Shown in pieces: positions 18,801-25,534 of a DNA stretch of 64,000 bases. This DNA comes from Actinomycetes bacterium. GTDB lineage: Bacteria; Actinomycetota; Actinomycetes; Mycobacteriales; Mycobacteriaceae. How positions within the stretch are numbered: the stretch's first letter is position 1; each line of letters opens with the position of its first letter. The notes beneath the pieces are model-generated. The model was not told the origin of the DNA and did not search any database. It saw nothing but the letters and a program-made list of their open reading frames with translations. Location: positions 62,001-126,000 of the forward strand of contig JAEWRC010000094.1 of NCBI GenBank assembly GCA_023460175.1, in the 5' to 3' direction. Position numbers and translations under genes: made by a program.

Positions 18801-21800
18801 CCGCGCCAACCGATTCGAAGCCTCGTCCAACTCTCGATAGGACCACACCCGCGCACCATCGATGACCGCGGCACCACCGGGATCAGCCTTCACCGCCGCG
18901 GCCAGCAACTCCGGCACCAAGTCGACCGGCGCCGTCATCCCGGCACCCGACCAGCCCGACACCACCTGCTCACGCTCAATCGCGTCCTGCAGCTCGACCT
19001 CCCCGACCAGCACCGCCGGATCCGCCACGACCGCCTCGACCACCCGACCGAACCAACCCACCAGCCGCTCAACAGTCGAACGATCGAACAAATCGGTGGC
19101 ATAGGTGACCACGCCGGCGCACGTCGGCAAGCCGGCGCCTTCCCCGGGCATTTCACGCAGCGCGAAGGGTGCGGTCGATTCCTCCACGGGTACTTCGCGC
19201 AGCTGGATGTCCAGGTCGAACTTGGCAGTCTGGGTCCCGACCGCGACCGACTCGACGCTCGCTCCGTCGAGTAGCACCTGCGGGCGGACGTTGTTCTGGT
19301 AGACCATCGCCACCTGGAACAGCGGATGATGCGACGCCGACCGCGACGGGTTGAGCCGCTCGACCAGCAACTCGAATGGCACATCCTGATTGGCGTAGGC
19401 CTCCAGGGCTTTGGACCGCACTTGCTCGAGTACCTCACAGAACCGCAGTCCGGGATTCACCGTGGCGCGGAGCACCCAGGTGTTCACGAAGAACCCGACG
19501 AGCTCGTCGAGCGCGGCGTCCATTCGGCCTGCGATCGGCGCACCCAATGCGACGTCCTCACCCACCCCGGCGCGATGCATCAACACCGCCATCACAGCCT
19601 GCAACACCATCGACGCGGTCGCGTTGTGGGCCGCGGCGACCGCCTTGAGTCCGGCCCACGTCTGCGGGTCGATGCGCAGACTCACCTCCTCTCCGTGGTA
19701 GCTGGCCATTGCCGGCCGCGGACGATCGGTCGCCAGGGACACCACCTCGGGCAGATCCGACAGCTCCCGCCGCCAGTAACCCAGCTGTGACGTCAGCACG
19801 CTGTTCGGATCGGACTCCTCACCGAGCCAGTTCTGTTGCCAGAGCGTGTAGTCGACGTACTGCACCGGAAGCGGTGTCCAGTCGGGTGCCTGGCCCTGGC
19901 AGCGCGCCGCGTACGCCAACCCGACGTCACGCACCATCGGCGCCAGCGACCAGCCGTCAAAAGCAATGTGGTGCAGAACGATTCCGAGTACATGCCGGTC
20001 AGGGCCCAGCGCCAGGACCTTCGCCCGAATCGGGACCTCGTTCGACAGCTCGAATCGATGCTCCGCCAACTCCAGTAGTTCGGTGTCCACCTCGTCTTCC
20101 TGCGTCGCCGTAACTACCGCTCCGCCGCGGCGCCACAGCCCAGGTTCGGCCGGCAGGATCCGTTGCGTCGGCACACCGTCGAGGTCGGGGAAGGTGGTCC
20201 GCAGAGCCTCATGACGGGCGATCACGTCATCGAGGGCCGCCGCAAGCGCATTCACGTCCAGCTGCCCGTCGATCCGGAACGCGGTGGGCATGTTGTAGGT
20301 GGCGACGCCGCCTTCGAACCGATTGAGGAACCAGAGCCGACTCTGCGCGTAGGACAGCGGGATCACCGCGGGGCGGGATGCGGGGACCAACGGGTCACGG
20401 GTGTCGGCCCCTTCGCCGACGCGTGCGGCCAACTCCGCCACCGTGGGGGTGTCGAAGAGGGTACGGACGGTCAGGGCTGCGTCGAGGGTGGTGTTGATGG
20501 TCGAGATCAGTCGCATGGCTGACAGGGAGTCGCCGCCGAGGTCGAAGAACGAGTCGTCGACACCGACGCGCTGCAGGCCCAGGACCTGGGCGTAGATTCC
20601 GGCCAGGATCTCCTCGGTAGGTGTCGTCGGCGCCCGATATCCGGAGCCGATGTACTCCGGTGCGGGCAAGGCCCGCTTGTCGAGTTTGCCGTTGACCGTG
20701 ACCGGCAGCGCGTCGAGCACCACGATGGCCGCCGGGACCATATAGGCCGGGAGCCGGTCGGCCATCGTGGCTCGCACCTGGGCCGCATCCGCACTACCGG
20801 TGATGTAGCCGACCAATCGTTTGTCTCCGGGCTGGTCCTCGCGGGCGATCACCGCCGCCTGCGCAACCCCGTCCGCCGCGGCCAACACGGCGTGGATCTC
20901 GCCGAGTTCGATGCGATACCCGCGGATCTTGACCTGCTCATCGGCGCGGCCAAGGTACTGCAGTTGCCCATCGGGGGCCCAGCGCACCAGGTCCCCGGTC
21001 CGGTACATCCGCAGCCCCGACGGCCCAAAGGGACACGCCACAAACCGTGACGCCGTCAACCCCGGGCGACGCACATACCCCACCCCGACACCACGTCCGG
21101 CCACATACAACTCACCGACCACCCCGACCGGCACTGGACGCAACCACGCATCCAGCACCACCAGCGCCGCACCCGGCACCGGCAGTCCGATCGGCACCAC
21201 GCCCGGCCCCGCCACCAAGGGTGCAGAAATCGTGGCGTACACCGTGGTCTCGGTCGGACCGTAACCGTTGACCATCACCCGCCCCGGTGCCCACCGATCC
21301 ACCACCTCGGCCGGACACGGCTCGGCGGCGACCATCAATGCCGCCGGCTCCAGCCCCTCATCCGCGAGCACGCCCACCGCCGACGGGGTCTGGCTCAACA
21401 CCGTGACTCCCTCGGCGACGAGCAACGCATGCAACTCATCTGGAGCGCGCGTCACCTCGTCGGGAACCACCACCAACCGGCCGCCGTGCAGCAGCGCACC
21501 CCAGATCTCCCAAACCGAATAGTCGAAGGCCAGCGACGAACACTGCGACCACACCCGATCCGGACTCAGCTCGATCCCCACATCCAGTCCGTCGAACAAC
21601 CGCGTCACGTTGCCGTGCGTGACCGCCACCCCCTTCGGGGTGCCGGTGGTGCCCGAGGTGTAGATGATGTGTGCGATGTCATCGGGCTTCGCCCCGCCCG
21701 GCACCGCGGTGCACGGCTGACAGTCGATGCGGGGATCACCCACATCGACTGTCAGCACGCCACACCCGGCCAGCCGATCAGCCAGCCCGGACGAACTCAC

Positions 21801-23477
21801 CGCCGCCACCGGCGCCGCATCGGAAACCATGAACTCGACCCGCGCCAGCGGATGCGCCGGATCGATGGGCAGATACCCCGCCCCGGTCTTGAGGACCCCG
21901 AGAATCGTGACGACCGCCGCCGCCGAGCGCTCCAGCAGCACCGCCACACACTCGCCCGGCCCGGCACCGCACTCGATCAGTAGGTGCGCCAACCTATTCG
22001 ACGCCTCATCCAGCTCCCGGTACGTCCAACCGCGCCCCTCAGCGGTGACGGCCACCGCCTCCGGCGCACGCGTGACCTGCCGGGCGAACAACTCCGGAAC
22101 CGATGCCGCTCGGATCGGACGTCCCAACACCTCCAGATGACCAAACCCGCCGAGGCGATCCCAGTCGACCGGATCCAACACCTGCACCGACGACAACAAC
22201 CGCGACGAATCGCCCACCATCGCGACCAGCACCCGCTCCAATCGGCGCGCCAGATCGGCGGTCTCCAGATGTGGAAACTCGATTCCGCCGCCCATGGTGC
22301 TGAGCAGGAGCTGGTCGCCGCGACTGGAGAACACCAGACCGAAGCCGCCGACGACGCCCACGTTGACCAAAGATGCGGTCGCGGGCAATCCACCGAAGTC
22401 CAGCGAGAAGCTGGCCGGCAGGAAGTTCACGCTGACCCGGTTCGTGAGTCCGCCGACGTCACGGGACCGCGCCTCACGCTCGAGGTCATGTACGGGGAAC
22501 CTCTGATGTTGCAATGCTTCCCGGATCCGGAGGTCGACGTGTTCGCAGAAGCTGCCGACCGTCGCGTCGGCCCGCACCCGTAGCACCAGCGGGACAATCC
22601 CGGACAGCATCCCGGGCAGGGTCTTCGATTCGGGACGTACGCGGCGAGTGACCGGAAGTTCGAGAACAACATCGGAACCCTCGGAATCCCAACCGCGGAC
22701 CAGTAGCGCGCACGCCGCGGTGATGACCGACGATCTCGGAAGGCCCCGCGCCTTGCACCAGTCCTCCACGCTGTCGAGCACACCCGGATCCAGTTGCACC
22801 GAGGTGCTCGGCTCGTGCGAGGCATCGTCGGCCGGCTCGCCACCCCACCGGGACTCCGGACCACCTTGTTGCGCAAGCTGTTCCCGCCAGTAGGCCTCGT
22901 CCTCGAGGTAATCCGCGGACGCTTCGTAGTCCCGCTCCTGATCGATCAGATCCGCCAGTGAGCCGAACAACGACGGCGGGATGGATGCACCCGACACGGC
23001 CGCCGAGTACAACGAGGCAAGGCGCTGGCCGACCAGGGCGATCCCCGTGCCGTCCAGAACAATGTGATGACACGCACCGAACAAGAAGCACTCGTCGCGG
23101 CGCGACTGGAACAGGGCGAACCGGAACAGCGGACCGTCGAACGACATCGGCGATCGCTGAATTGCCGAAGCCATCTCGCGGGCTTCCCGTTCCGGATCGT
23201 CGCAGCGGGTGAGATTGTGGTACTCGAGCTCGAAACCTGGGTACTCGAGCGGCTTTTGGAAGACCTGCCCGTCGCGTTCGACAAAGGCTGCCCTAACCGG
23301 CTCTGTCTCCTTCAATAACCTACGGATCGCCCATTCGAGAGCATCGCGTTCGACGGCCCCCTCGATCTTCACGAACAGGCCGAGTTGCCATTCGGTACCG
23401 GTATGCACCGCATGCTCCGCCAGCCAGATGTCCAGCTGTGCGCGAGTCGCGGGCAAAAAGCCATCGTCAGGCTGCAT
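3882..23477 (-). CDS. Giant nonribosomal peptide synthetase, modules 1-5 plus C domain of module 6, two N-methyltransferase domains
   Basis: This is a cytosolic assembly-line enzyme of about 6531 residues. Approximate domains: C1 10-440 (HHIVLDG at 137), A1 465-945, T1 (Ser 984); C2 1040-1480, A2 with embedded methyltransferase 1510-2415 (EIGVGSG near 2030), T2; C3 2515-2965, A3, T3 to 3560; C4 3575-4020, A4, T4 to 4620; C5 4635-5080, A5 with embedded methyltransferase (EIGVGSG near 5615), T5 to 6065; C6 6085-6531. All six C domains keep HHxxxDG and all five T domains keep GGDSL. C1 resembles the N-terminal acylating C domain of mycobacterial glycopeptidolipid synthetases, so a fatty acyl group probably caps residue 1. 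The methyltransferases lie between A8 and A10, the usual N-methylation position. GTG at 23489 is possible, but ATG 23477 has GGGGGAA just upstream and is preferred. No E or TE domain occurs, so an all-L product is inferred. Confidence 0.95.
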   Translation of the reverse strand: MQPDDGFLPATRAQLDIWLAEHAVHTGTEWQLGLFVKIEGAVERDALEWAIRRLLKETEPVRAAFVERDGQVFQKPLEYPGFELEYHNLTRCDDPEREAREMASAIQRSPMSFDGPLFRFALFQSRRDECFLFGACHHIVLDGTGIALVGQRLASLYSAAVSGASIPPSLFGSLADLIDQERDYEASADYLEDEAYWREQLAQQGGPESRWGGEPADDASHEPSTSVQLDPGVLDSVEDWCKARGLPRSSVITAACALLVRGWDSEGSDVVLELPVTRRVRPESKTLPGMLSGIVPLVLRVRADATVGSFCEHVDLRIREALQHQRFPVHDLEREARSRDVGGLTNRVSVNFLPASFSLDFGGLPATASLVNVGVVGGFGLVFSSRGDQLLLSTMGGGIEFPHLETADLARRLERVLVAMVGDSSRLLSSVQVLDPVDWDRLGGFGHLEVLGRPIRAASVPELFARQVTRAPEAVAVTAEGRGWTYRELDEASNRLAHLLIECGAGPGECVAVLLERSAAAVVTILGVLKTGAGYLPIDPAHPLARVEFMVSDAAPVAAVSSSGLADRLAGCGVLTVDVGDPRIDCQPCTAVPGGAKPDDIAHIIYTSGTTGTPKGVAVTHGNVTRLFDGLDVGIELSPDRVWSQCSSLAFDYSVWEIWGALLHGGRLVVVPDEVTRAPDELHALLVAEGVTVLSQTPSAVGVLADEGLEPAALMVAAEPCPAEVVDRWAPGRVMVNGYGPTETTVYATISAPLVAGPGVVPIGLPVPGAALVVLDAWLRPVPVGVVGELYVAGRGVGVGYVRRPGLTASRFVACPFGPSGLRMYRTGDLVRWAPDGQLQYLGRADEQVKIRGYRIELGEIHAVLAAADGVAQAAVIAREDQPGDKRLVGYITGSADAAQVRATMADRLPAYMVPAAIVVLDALPVTVNGKLDKRALPAPEYIGSGYRAPTTPTEEILAGIYAQVLGLQRVGVDDSFFDLGGDSLSAMRLISTINTTLDAALTVRTLFDTPTVAELAARVGEGADTRDPLVPASRPAVIPLSYAQSRLWFLNRFEGGVATYNMPTAFRIDGQLDVNALAAALDDVIARHEALRTTFPDLDGVPTQRILPAEPGLWRRGGAVVTATQEDEVDTELLELAEHRFELSNEVPIRAKVLALGPDRHVLGIVLHHIAFDGWSLAPMVRDVGLAYAARCQGQAPDWTPLPVQYVDYTLWQQNWLGEESDPNSVLTSQLGYWRRELSDLPEVVSLATDRPRPAMASYHGEEVSLRIDPQTWAGLKAVAAAHNATASMVLQAVMAVLMHRAGVGEDVALGAPIAGRMDAALDELVGFFVNTWVLRATVNPGLRFCEVLEQVRSKALEAYANQDVPFELLVERLNPSRSASHHPLFQVAMVYQNNVRPQVLLDGASVESVAVGTQTAKFDLDIQLREVPVEESTAPFALREMPGEGAGLPTCAGVVTYATDLFDRSTVERLVGWFGRVVEAVVADPAVLVGEVELQDAIEREQVVSGWSGAGMTAPVDLVPELLAAAVKADPGGAAVIDGARVWSYRELDEASNRLARWLIETGVGPERAVGVVMDRCAELVLGWWAVLKAGGVYVPVDPTHPDSRIATVLDAAGAVCVLTCGADVVAGAGERPVLRVDELDLASRSAATITDDDRWAPLTVDNLAYVIFTSGSTGTPKGVAVSHAGLLGVAGAHRDLFGVAAGERLLMVAAPTFDASVFEWLWAVSSGAALVVAGPDSYAGETLSAVVVDHRVDAALLTPTVLATLDRERVEGRLATLVTGGEACAAELVASWAPGRRMFNAYGPTEASIWVTWSALRAGESVGIGAPIAGVTALVLDARLGPVAVGVVGELYLAGAGLARGYVGRPDLTADRFVAHPFGREGDRMYRSGDLVRWTAAGALEYLGRADAQVKLRGQRLELGEIENTLLACPHVARAAAAMHHSDTGADHLIGYIALTQESTDDHDTEVVDQWQHIYDELYDADIAEAEFGSDFRGWNSSYTGQPIPLSQMHEWRSSAVERILALRPRRVLEIGVGSGLVLSQIAPEAEEYWGTDFSAPTIHALRTAVAARPWGERVKLSAQPADDPEGLPSSYFDTIVINSVVQYFPSAGYLAEVLDTVMELLAPAGTLFVGDVRNHSLQGAFQTGVAVARNQATGAVADADEIRQRVQRAILGEAELLLAPEFFTCWASANPLAGGIAIETKRGESDNELTRYRYDVSVRRSPTPSRSLANAPRRSWTEYAGLSALSEELVAQGSEVLRVCDIPRRGVLGDVIVEQALAAGADLSEALAEAESCDQADGSVTPEQLYRLGTELGYRVAVTWGSGLGTLDAVFLLGAARDCFEPLTDLYLAPNDVRAQSTSANDPHANTKISAVRQHLTERLPDYMVPTHIVVVEEFPLTSSGKIDRKALPKPILAAKAFRAPQTPTEKTVAEVFAEILAMDRVGLDDNFFDSGGDSLIAIRVSARLQAALGVEVPVRYLFDTPTVGGLAACLETNHAVTARPPLREVSRPDAIPLSFAQQRLWFLDQLQGPSPIYNMAVALRLTGSLNVAALEEALRDVVGRHESLRTVFTTVAGQPRQRVLPVERADPGWQTVEAGGWSKQRLDDEICAASRHSFDIAREVPLRATLYRIDENEHVLVAVVHHIAADGWSVAPLVGDLSGAYAARSSGKPPDWAPLTVQYADYTLWQQDWLGDQSDPDSVISGQLDYWEQALAGLPPRLELPTDRPYPKVADYRGASVVVDWPSNLQQQVARLAREHNATSSMVVQSALAVLLSKLSASTDVAIGIATAGRSDPALDDMVGFFVNTLVLRIDMAGDPSMTEVLGQVRRRGLTAFEHQEVPFEVLVERLNPARSLTHHPLIQVMLTWQNLPWRSGDPVAGLKLGDVDVAPMPAETLTARMDLVFSLTERFDDTGAAMGIGGTVEFRTDVFDAESIEVLVRRLERVLETMTGDSLRSLSSVDLLERSEYAQLDQVANRAALTSAVPEVSIVSLFGLQVARTPDAVALSCRGEELTYRELDESSNRLAHWLTHLGARPGRSVGLLFGRGVEAVVAILAVLKSGAAYLPIDPALPDARVEFMLGDAAPIAVVTTSALADRLTGYGVLVVDVGDPRIDHQSPVAPATGPAPDDIAYLIYTSGTTGVPKGVAITHRNVTQLVGSLDTALSGPGCVWTQWHSYVFDVSVWDIFGALLHGSRLVVVPEEVAVSPAEFNALLRAEEVNVLSQTPSALAMLSSDGLESTMAVVAGEACPEDLVGRWGSGRTMINAYGPTETTVYATISAPLQPNSGSVPIGFPVPGSALFVLDGWLRPVPMGVVGELYVAGSGVGVGYLRRASLTASRFVACPFADAEVPGRRMYRTGDLVSWGKDGQLHYLGRADEQVKIRGYRIELGEVQCALAELDGVAQAAVVLRVDRAGDPRLVGYVTATSPGAVDLAGARARLADRLPAYMVPTAIVALGELPLTVNGKLDRRALPAPEYSEVAGTYRAPTNLTEEILVGIYTEVLGVDRVGVDDSFFDLGGDSLSAMRLVAAINSDLDAGLTVRSIFDTSTVAELAPRIGENYQRRVPLAQIARPEVVPLSFAQQRLWFLDQLQGPSPIYNMAVALRLEGGLNSEALGRAWADVVARQEALRTVFTTVDGVPQQIVVDAEHADFGWQIVDAEAWPSHQLETAIATAACHSFELSVEVPFRVKLFRTGAEDHVLVAVAHHIAADGASMAPLVADLAKAYAARSAGRGPDWAPLPVQYADYTLWQRDWLGSNSDVDSVLSEQLGYWERALAGLPERLELPIDRPYPAVADHRGASVPVEWSTDLQQQLARVAREHRATNFMMVQAALALLLGNVSGSDDVAVGFAIAGRNDPALDELVGFFVNTLVLRVDLGGNPTVAELIGRVRQTSLAAFEHQDVPFETVVERLNPARSLTHHPLVQVMLTWQRAENRLVPSLGDATISPLPIDNHTARMDLAFSLEERFTSTGEPAGIGGMVEFRTDVYDLSSVEVLVARLERTLRTLTADPDRPLSSVEIADDVEFARLRAMGNCMVLHQPEAEDSVPAVFTAQAARLDDAVAISSGQRLMSYRELDESSNRLARFLISQGVGAGDCVVLAFDRCAEAIVSMLAVLKAGGVYLAVDPGQPASRIEFMLADAAPVAGISTGALGHLLAGAGLPLFEYDDPRIAEESVSALPVPDAGDVAYLIYTSGTTGVPKGVAVSHRNLVHLVESMPADLPANRVWTQCHSYAFDFSVWEIWAALLGGGSLVVVPEEVAATPRRFHDLIVEQGVTVLTQTPSAVAALDPVGLESVAVLLGGEACPTDVVDRWAPGRVVLNAYGPTEATVYAAISAPLSVGSAVVPIGAPVSTAALLVLDRWLRPVPAGVVGELYVAGRGVGVGYVRRSGLTASRFVACPFGGDGAPGGQRMYRTGDLVRWGRDGQLQYLGRADDQVKIRGYRIELGDIQAALSAAEGVGQAAVMVREDTPGQSRLVGYVTETRAGTVDPVALRAQLVERLPGYMVPAAIVVLDGLPLMVSGKLDKRALPAPEYTDVDRYRAPSSPAEEILADIYARILGLDRVGVDGSFFDLGGDSLSAMRLIAAINKAFDTDLAVRTLFDAPTITQLAPRIDQGTATHPPLTIQTRPQHIPLSYAQSRLWFLNRFEGGVATYNVPIALRINGMLDAEALDAALDDVITRHESLRTVFPDVDGAPSQHVLPALAGMWRRSGTVVESGADTDVAVALAAMAGYRFDLSTEIPIRMRIFEEAPARYLVAIVVHHIAFDGWSVAPMVRDISAAYAARCRGQAPQWTPLPVQYADYTLWQQNWLGDESDPDSVIAAQLGYWRRELADLPETVSLPADNPRPPVPSYQGDSVELRIEPSTWASVKALAAAHNATVSMVLQAVTAVVLQRAGAGEDVALGAPIAARTDPALDDLVGFFVNTWVLRVGVSAALPFGEVLAQVRQKALDAYDNQAVPFDLLVERLNPMRSASHHPLFQVLMVFQNNTSPVAMEVDGATVEPLATDTGTAKFDLDIQLREVSGDHPDAPLAAGTVAYATDLYDRSTIERFVGWFGRVVEAVVADPSVVVGEVPLLGADEWDGLLARWTGVGTSAPVGHATELLAAAVTASPSASAVVAGSRSLTYRELDEVSNRLARVLIGAGVGPEGAVGVAMGRCLESVVAWWAVLKAGGVYVPVDRTHPDARIAALLDGVGAICVLTVGADCVGGAGERPVLRLDDLDLDGCSAAAVTDADRLAPVGVDDGAYVIFTSGSTGTPKGVVVSHSGLLGWAEAQRDTFGLGAQSRMLMVSAPTFDASVGEWLMATASGAALVVAPPDCYAGEALTGLLREHRVDAAVLTPTVLATLDRSQLDHLGTVVAVGEAVPTALVDAWAPGRSMFNGYGPSETTIWVTCAELSPGQPVRIGAPLPGVTALVLDARLHPAPVGVVGELYLGGPAVARGYVGRPGLTAERFVANPFGAVGSRLYRSGDLVRWTSLGTLEYLGRADAQIKLRGQRIELGEIENTLLSCPQVARAAVTVHHGETGTDHLIGYVALEHSSTADRDAEVVDQWQQIYDELYDAESASEFGGDFRGWNSSYTGAPIPLTDMREWQNATLERIRALAPRRVLEIGVGSGLLLAHLAPRCEQYWGTDFSAPTIHTLQGSVAPQQWGERVRLWTQPAHVIGELPRAYFDTIIINSVVQYFPNAGYLRQVLDNAVELLVPGGAVFIGDIRNHSLQGAFQTGVALARTDSTDTDEIRQRVQRAVVGEPELLLAPEFFTTWAAGNETVGALDIQVKRGDADNELTRYRYDVALRKAPVSACSLAAVPQRDWTTCAGLSGLHTELTAQRPRAIRVTALPRVGVITDVAQEQALASGAPLADVRTCAVAGAATAEQLHRLGEEIGYRVAVTWGAEPGTMDAVFIDATISGHGSILTDVYSVPTGAHRPAGYANDPDTNTKISAVRQRLGESLPDYMVPTHIMVLEQFPLTTSGKIDRKALPEPVFAAKPFRAAQSPTGKTVADVFAEVLGLDQVGMDDDFFALGGDSLIAIRVTARLQAALGMDVPVRYLFDAPTVGGLADYLDAHRAEATRPPLQVMPRPEHVPLSFAQQRLWFFEQLQGPSPIYNMAVALRLSGRLDAAALGDALGDVVGRHESLRTVFVASDGVPHQVVIPVEQADFGWQVVNAEGWSETQMEAAIAAAAGHTFDLATEIPLRATLFRTDTDEHLLVAVVHHIAGDGWSVTPLVSDLAGAYAARSQGRAPQWPPLPVQYADYTLWQRDWLGDEKDPDSAISGQLAYWERELAGVPERLELPTDRPYPPVADYRGDSVAVDWPVELQLRVAQLAREHNATSFMVMQTALAVLLSKLAATNDVAIGIATAGRTDPALDDLVGFFVNTLVLRLDLGGDPTVAELLEQVRKRSLAAFEHQDVPFEMLVERLNPARSLTHHPLIQVILAWQNLPWQHGGGSAAGLSLGDVQISPLPADTHTARMDLVFSLAERFDEAGEPAGIGGTVEFRTDVFDARSVERLTERLRRVLVALTAEMGA

Positions 23478-23554
23478 TGGTTCCCCCACCGCAGAATTCA
23501 GCGCCCTAGACCCCCCAGGGCAGCTAACGGCCGGACTGGCGGCCGCTCAAAGAG

Positions 23555-23770
23555 CTAGCTCTTGGCCAGCCTGTCGCGCAGACTCTTCGGCCGGATGTCG
23601 GCCCAATTTTGTTCGATGTACTCCAGGCACTCGGCGCGATCGGCCTCGCCGTGGACTACCCGCCAGCCAGCGGGCACGTCGGCGAATGTCGGCCAAAGGC
23701 TGTGCTGCTCTTCGTCATTGATCAGGACGAAGAACGTGCCGTTTTCATCGTCGAACGGATTCACACTCAC
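23555..23770 (-). CDS. MbtH-like protein
   Basis: This 71-residue protein carries the MbtH family signature: NDEEQHSLWP near residues 18-27, then PAGW and the C-terminal NWADIRPKSL. MbtH proteins bind NRPS adenylation domains and support their folding or activity. It is the first gene of the minus-strand NRPS operon and ends 77 bp before the preferred NRPS start, so it almost certainly serves A1-A7. The start is GTG at 23770 with GGGGAGG upstream. An in-frame GTG two codons later is an alternative. Its length and motif are typical of the family. Which adenylation domains depend on it cannot be read from the sequence. Confidence 0.93.
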   Translation of the reverse strand: MSVNPFDDENGTFFVLINDEEQHSLWPTFADVPAGWRVVHGEADRAECLEYIEQNWADIRPKSLRDRLAKS

Positions 23771-23965
23771 TAGGGCCTCCCCACCCTCAAACCCGCGCCG
23801 GCCTGCGAAAATCGATCAACCGGATGCAAGACAATGCCCCCACAGCTTGCGTCCGTGCTTATCGTGTGGCCCACTCCGAGCTACTTGTGTGTTGCAGTGG
23901 GTCAGCTTAGCGACTTCTCCGGCGAAAAGAAGCAAAAATGGGCGATCCGGGCATAACCTGAGGCC
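23771..23965. promoter_or_regulatory. Divergent intergenic region upstream of mbtH-NRPS and of the DUF2505 gene
   Basis: This 195-bp spacer must hold the promoter of the mbtH-NRPS operon (minus) and that of the plus-strand gene at 23966. On the plus strand TAACCT at 23954-23959 fits the mycobacterial -10 pattern TAnnnT. It ends 7 nt before ATG 23966, which predicts a leaderless transcript. No convincing promoter or operator was recognised for the NRPS direction, and no KstR or KstR2 box is present. Confidence 0.4.
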
Positions 23966-24469
23966 ATGCCGCGATCGTGCGACTTCTCGGTGGACTCCTC
24001 GGCCAGTGTTGAGCAAATTCACTGGGCGTTTGCCGAACGCGCCTACTGGTTGGCGCGGCTGGCGAATTTCGGCGGTACGGCCAGCCTCGAGGAGTTCGAT
24101 GTCGACGCCGACGGCGTCGTGACCACGATCGTGGCCAACAGCTTGCGTCCCGACGGGTTACCCGGACCGCTCGCCAAGGTGTTTCCGCGTCAGTGGCGGG
24201 TCGAACAGAAGGAAATCTGGAGCCCCGCCAGCGACGGGAAGGTCCGCGGCAAGATCGCGTCGAGGTCCCACGGCGCGCCGGGATCCGGGTCCGCCACGGT
24301 GTGGCTGGCCCCGACCCCGGTCGGCTCGCGCCTCAAAGGCCGCGCCACCCTCGAGTTCAAGGTTCCGCTGGTCGGCGGCAAAATCGAGACCCTCATGGGC
24401 AAGTCCCTGGTCCAGAGCATCGAAGTGCTCCAGGACTTCACCACTGACTGGATCAAACAAAACGCCTGA
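23966..24469 (+). CDS. DUF2505 family protein
   Basis: This 167-residue protein resembles the actinobacterial DUF2505 family (START/SRPBCC-like fold). It has an N-terminal segment with Trp and aromatic residues, a central beta-rich stretch (WRVEQKEIW, SATVWLAPTP) and a final helix ending in IEVLQDFTTDWIKQNA. The function is unknown. It has no signal peptide or membrane segment. It is transcribed away from the NRPS genes and convergently with hsaF, 15 bp from the hsaF stop. A TAnnnT -10 element lies 7 nt before the ATG, so it is probably expressed from a leaderless message. There is no evidence that it belongs to either the NRPS or the steroid pathway. Confidence 0.75.
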   Translation: MPRSCDFSVDSSASVEQIHWAFAERAYWLARLANFGGTASLEEFDVDADGVVTTIVANSLRPDGLPGPLAKVFPRQWRVEQKEIWSPASDGKVRGKIASRSHGAPGSGSATVWLAPTPVGSRLKGRATLEFKVPLVGGKIETLMGKSLVQSIEVLQDFTTDWIKQNA

Positions 24470-24484
24470 TCCAGCGCCGCAGAA

Positions 24485-25534
24485 TCAGCCCGCCGACGCG
24501 GCCTCCTGCTCGCGCTTGACCTCCAACGCGATGTCGATCAGCTGGTCCTCCTGGCCGCCGATCAGCTTGCGCTTGCCGGCCCGGTGCAGCAGTTCGTGGG
24601 CCGGGACGCCGTAGCGCTCGGACTGCCGAATGGCGTGCTTGAGGAAGCTCGAGTACACCCCCGCGTAGCCCATGATCAGGGCGTTGCGGTCCAGCAGGCA
24701 TTCGGTCGGCATCGCCGGGGCGACCACTTCTTCGGCGGCGTCGGCGATGTCGAAGAAGTCGATGCCGGTCTTGACGCCGATCTTGTCGAAGACCCCGATC
24801 AGCGCCTCGACCGGGGCGTTACCCGCGCCGGCGCCGAACCTGCGGCAGCTGCCGTCGATCTGCTTGGCCCCGGCGCGCACGGCCTCCACCGAGTTGGCCA
24901 CGCCGAGCCCGAGGTTCTCGTGGCCGTGGAAGCCCACCTGCGCGTCGTCGCCGAGTTCGGCCACCAGCGCCGCCACCCGGTCGGACACGCCTTCCAGTAC
25001 CAGCGCGCCGGCCGAGTCGACGACGTAGACGCACTGACAACCCGCGTCGGCCATGATCCGGGCCTGCTGGGCCAGCTTCTCCGGGGAGATGGTGTGGCTC
25101 ATCATCAGGAACCCGACGGTCTCGAGTCCCAGCTCGCGGGCCAGCCCGAAGTGCTGGATGGAGACGTCGGCCTCGGTGCAATGGGTGGCGATCCGGCAGA
25201 TCGACCCGCCGTTGGCCTGCGCCTCCTTGATGTCTTCCTTGGTGCCCACCCCCGGCAGCATCAGGAAGGCGATCTTGGCCTCCTTGGCCGTCTCGGCCGC
25301 GAGCTTGATCAGTTCCTGCTCGGGGGTCTTGGAGAACCCGTAGTTGAAGCTGGAACCGCCCAGACCATCGCCGTGGGTGACCTCGATGACCGGGACGCCG
25401 GCGGCATCGAGCGCCGCGACGATGCCGTGCACCTCGTCCTTGGTGAACTGATGGCGCTTGTGGTGCGATCCGTCACGCAGGGAGGTGTCGGTCATCCGGA
25501 CGTCCCAGACGGGGTTGAAGAAGATATCGCTCAT
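24485..25534 (-). CDS. hsaF: 4-hydroxy-2-oxovalerate/2-oxohexanoate aldolase HsaF
   Basis: This 349-residue class II pyruvate aldolase belongs to the DmpG/BphI/HsaF family. DTSLRDGSH near residue 16 supplies the conserved Arg-Asp, and HGHENLG near 200 supplies the metal-binding HxH. In cholesterol breakdown HsaF cleaves 4-hydroxy-2-oxohexanoate to pyruvate and propanal and passes the aldehyde to HsaG through a tunnel. Its ATG overlaps the hsaG stop by 4 bp (ATGA), as expected for subunits of one channelling complex. Gene order hsaE-hsaG-hsaF matches Rv3536c-Rv3534c. Regulation is probably by KstR through the operator upstream of hsaE. Confidence 0.95.
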   Translation of the reverse strand: MSDIFFNPVWDVRMTDTSLRDGSHHKRHQFTKDEVHGIVAALDAAGVPVIEVTHGDGLGGSSFNYGFSKTPEQELIKLAAETAKEAKIAFLMLPGVGTKEDIKEAQANGGSICRIATHCTEADVSIQHFGLARELGLETVGFLMMSHTISPEKLAQQARIMADAGCQCVYVVDSAGALVLEGVSDRVAALVAELGDDAQVGFHGHENLGLGVANSVEAVRAGAKQIDGSCRRFGAGAGNAPVEALIGVFDKIGVKTGIDFFDIADAAEEVVAPAMPTECLLDRNALIMGYAGVYSSFLKHAIRQSERYGVPAHELLHRAGKRKLIGGQEDQLIDIALEVKREQEAASAG

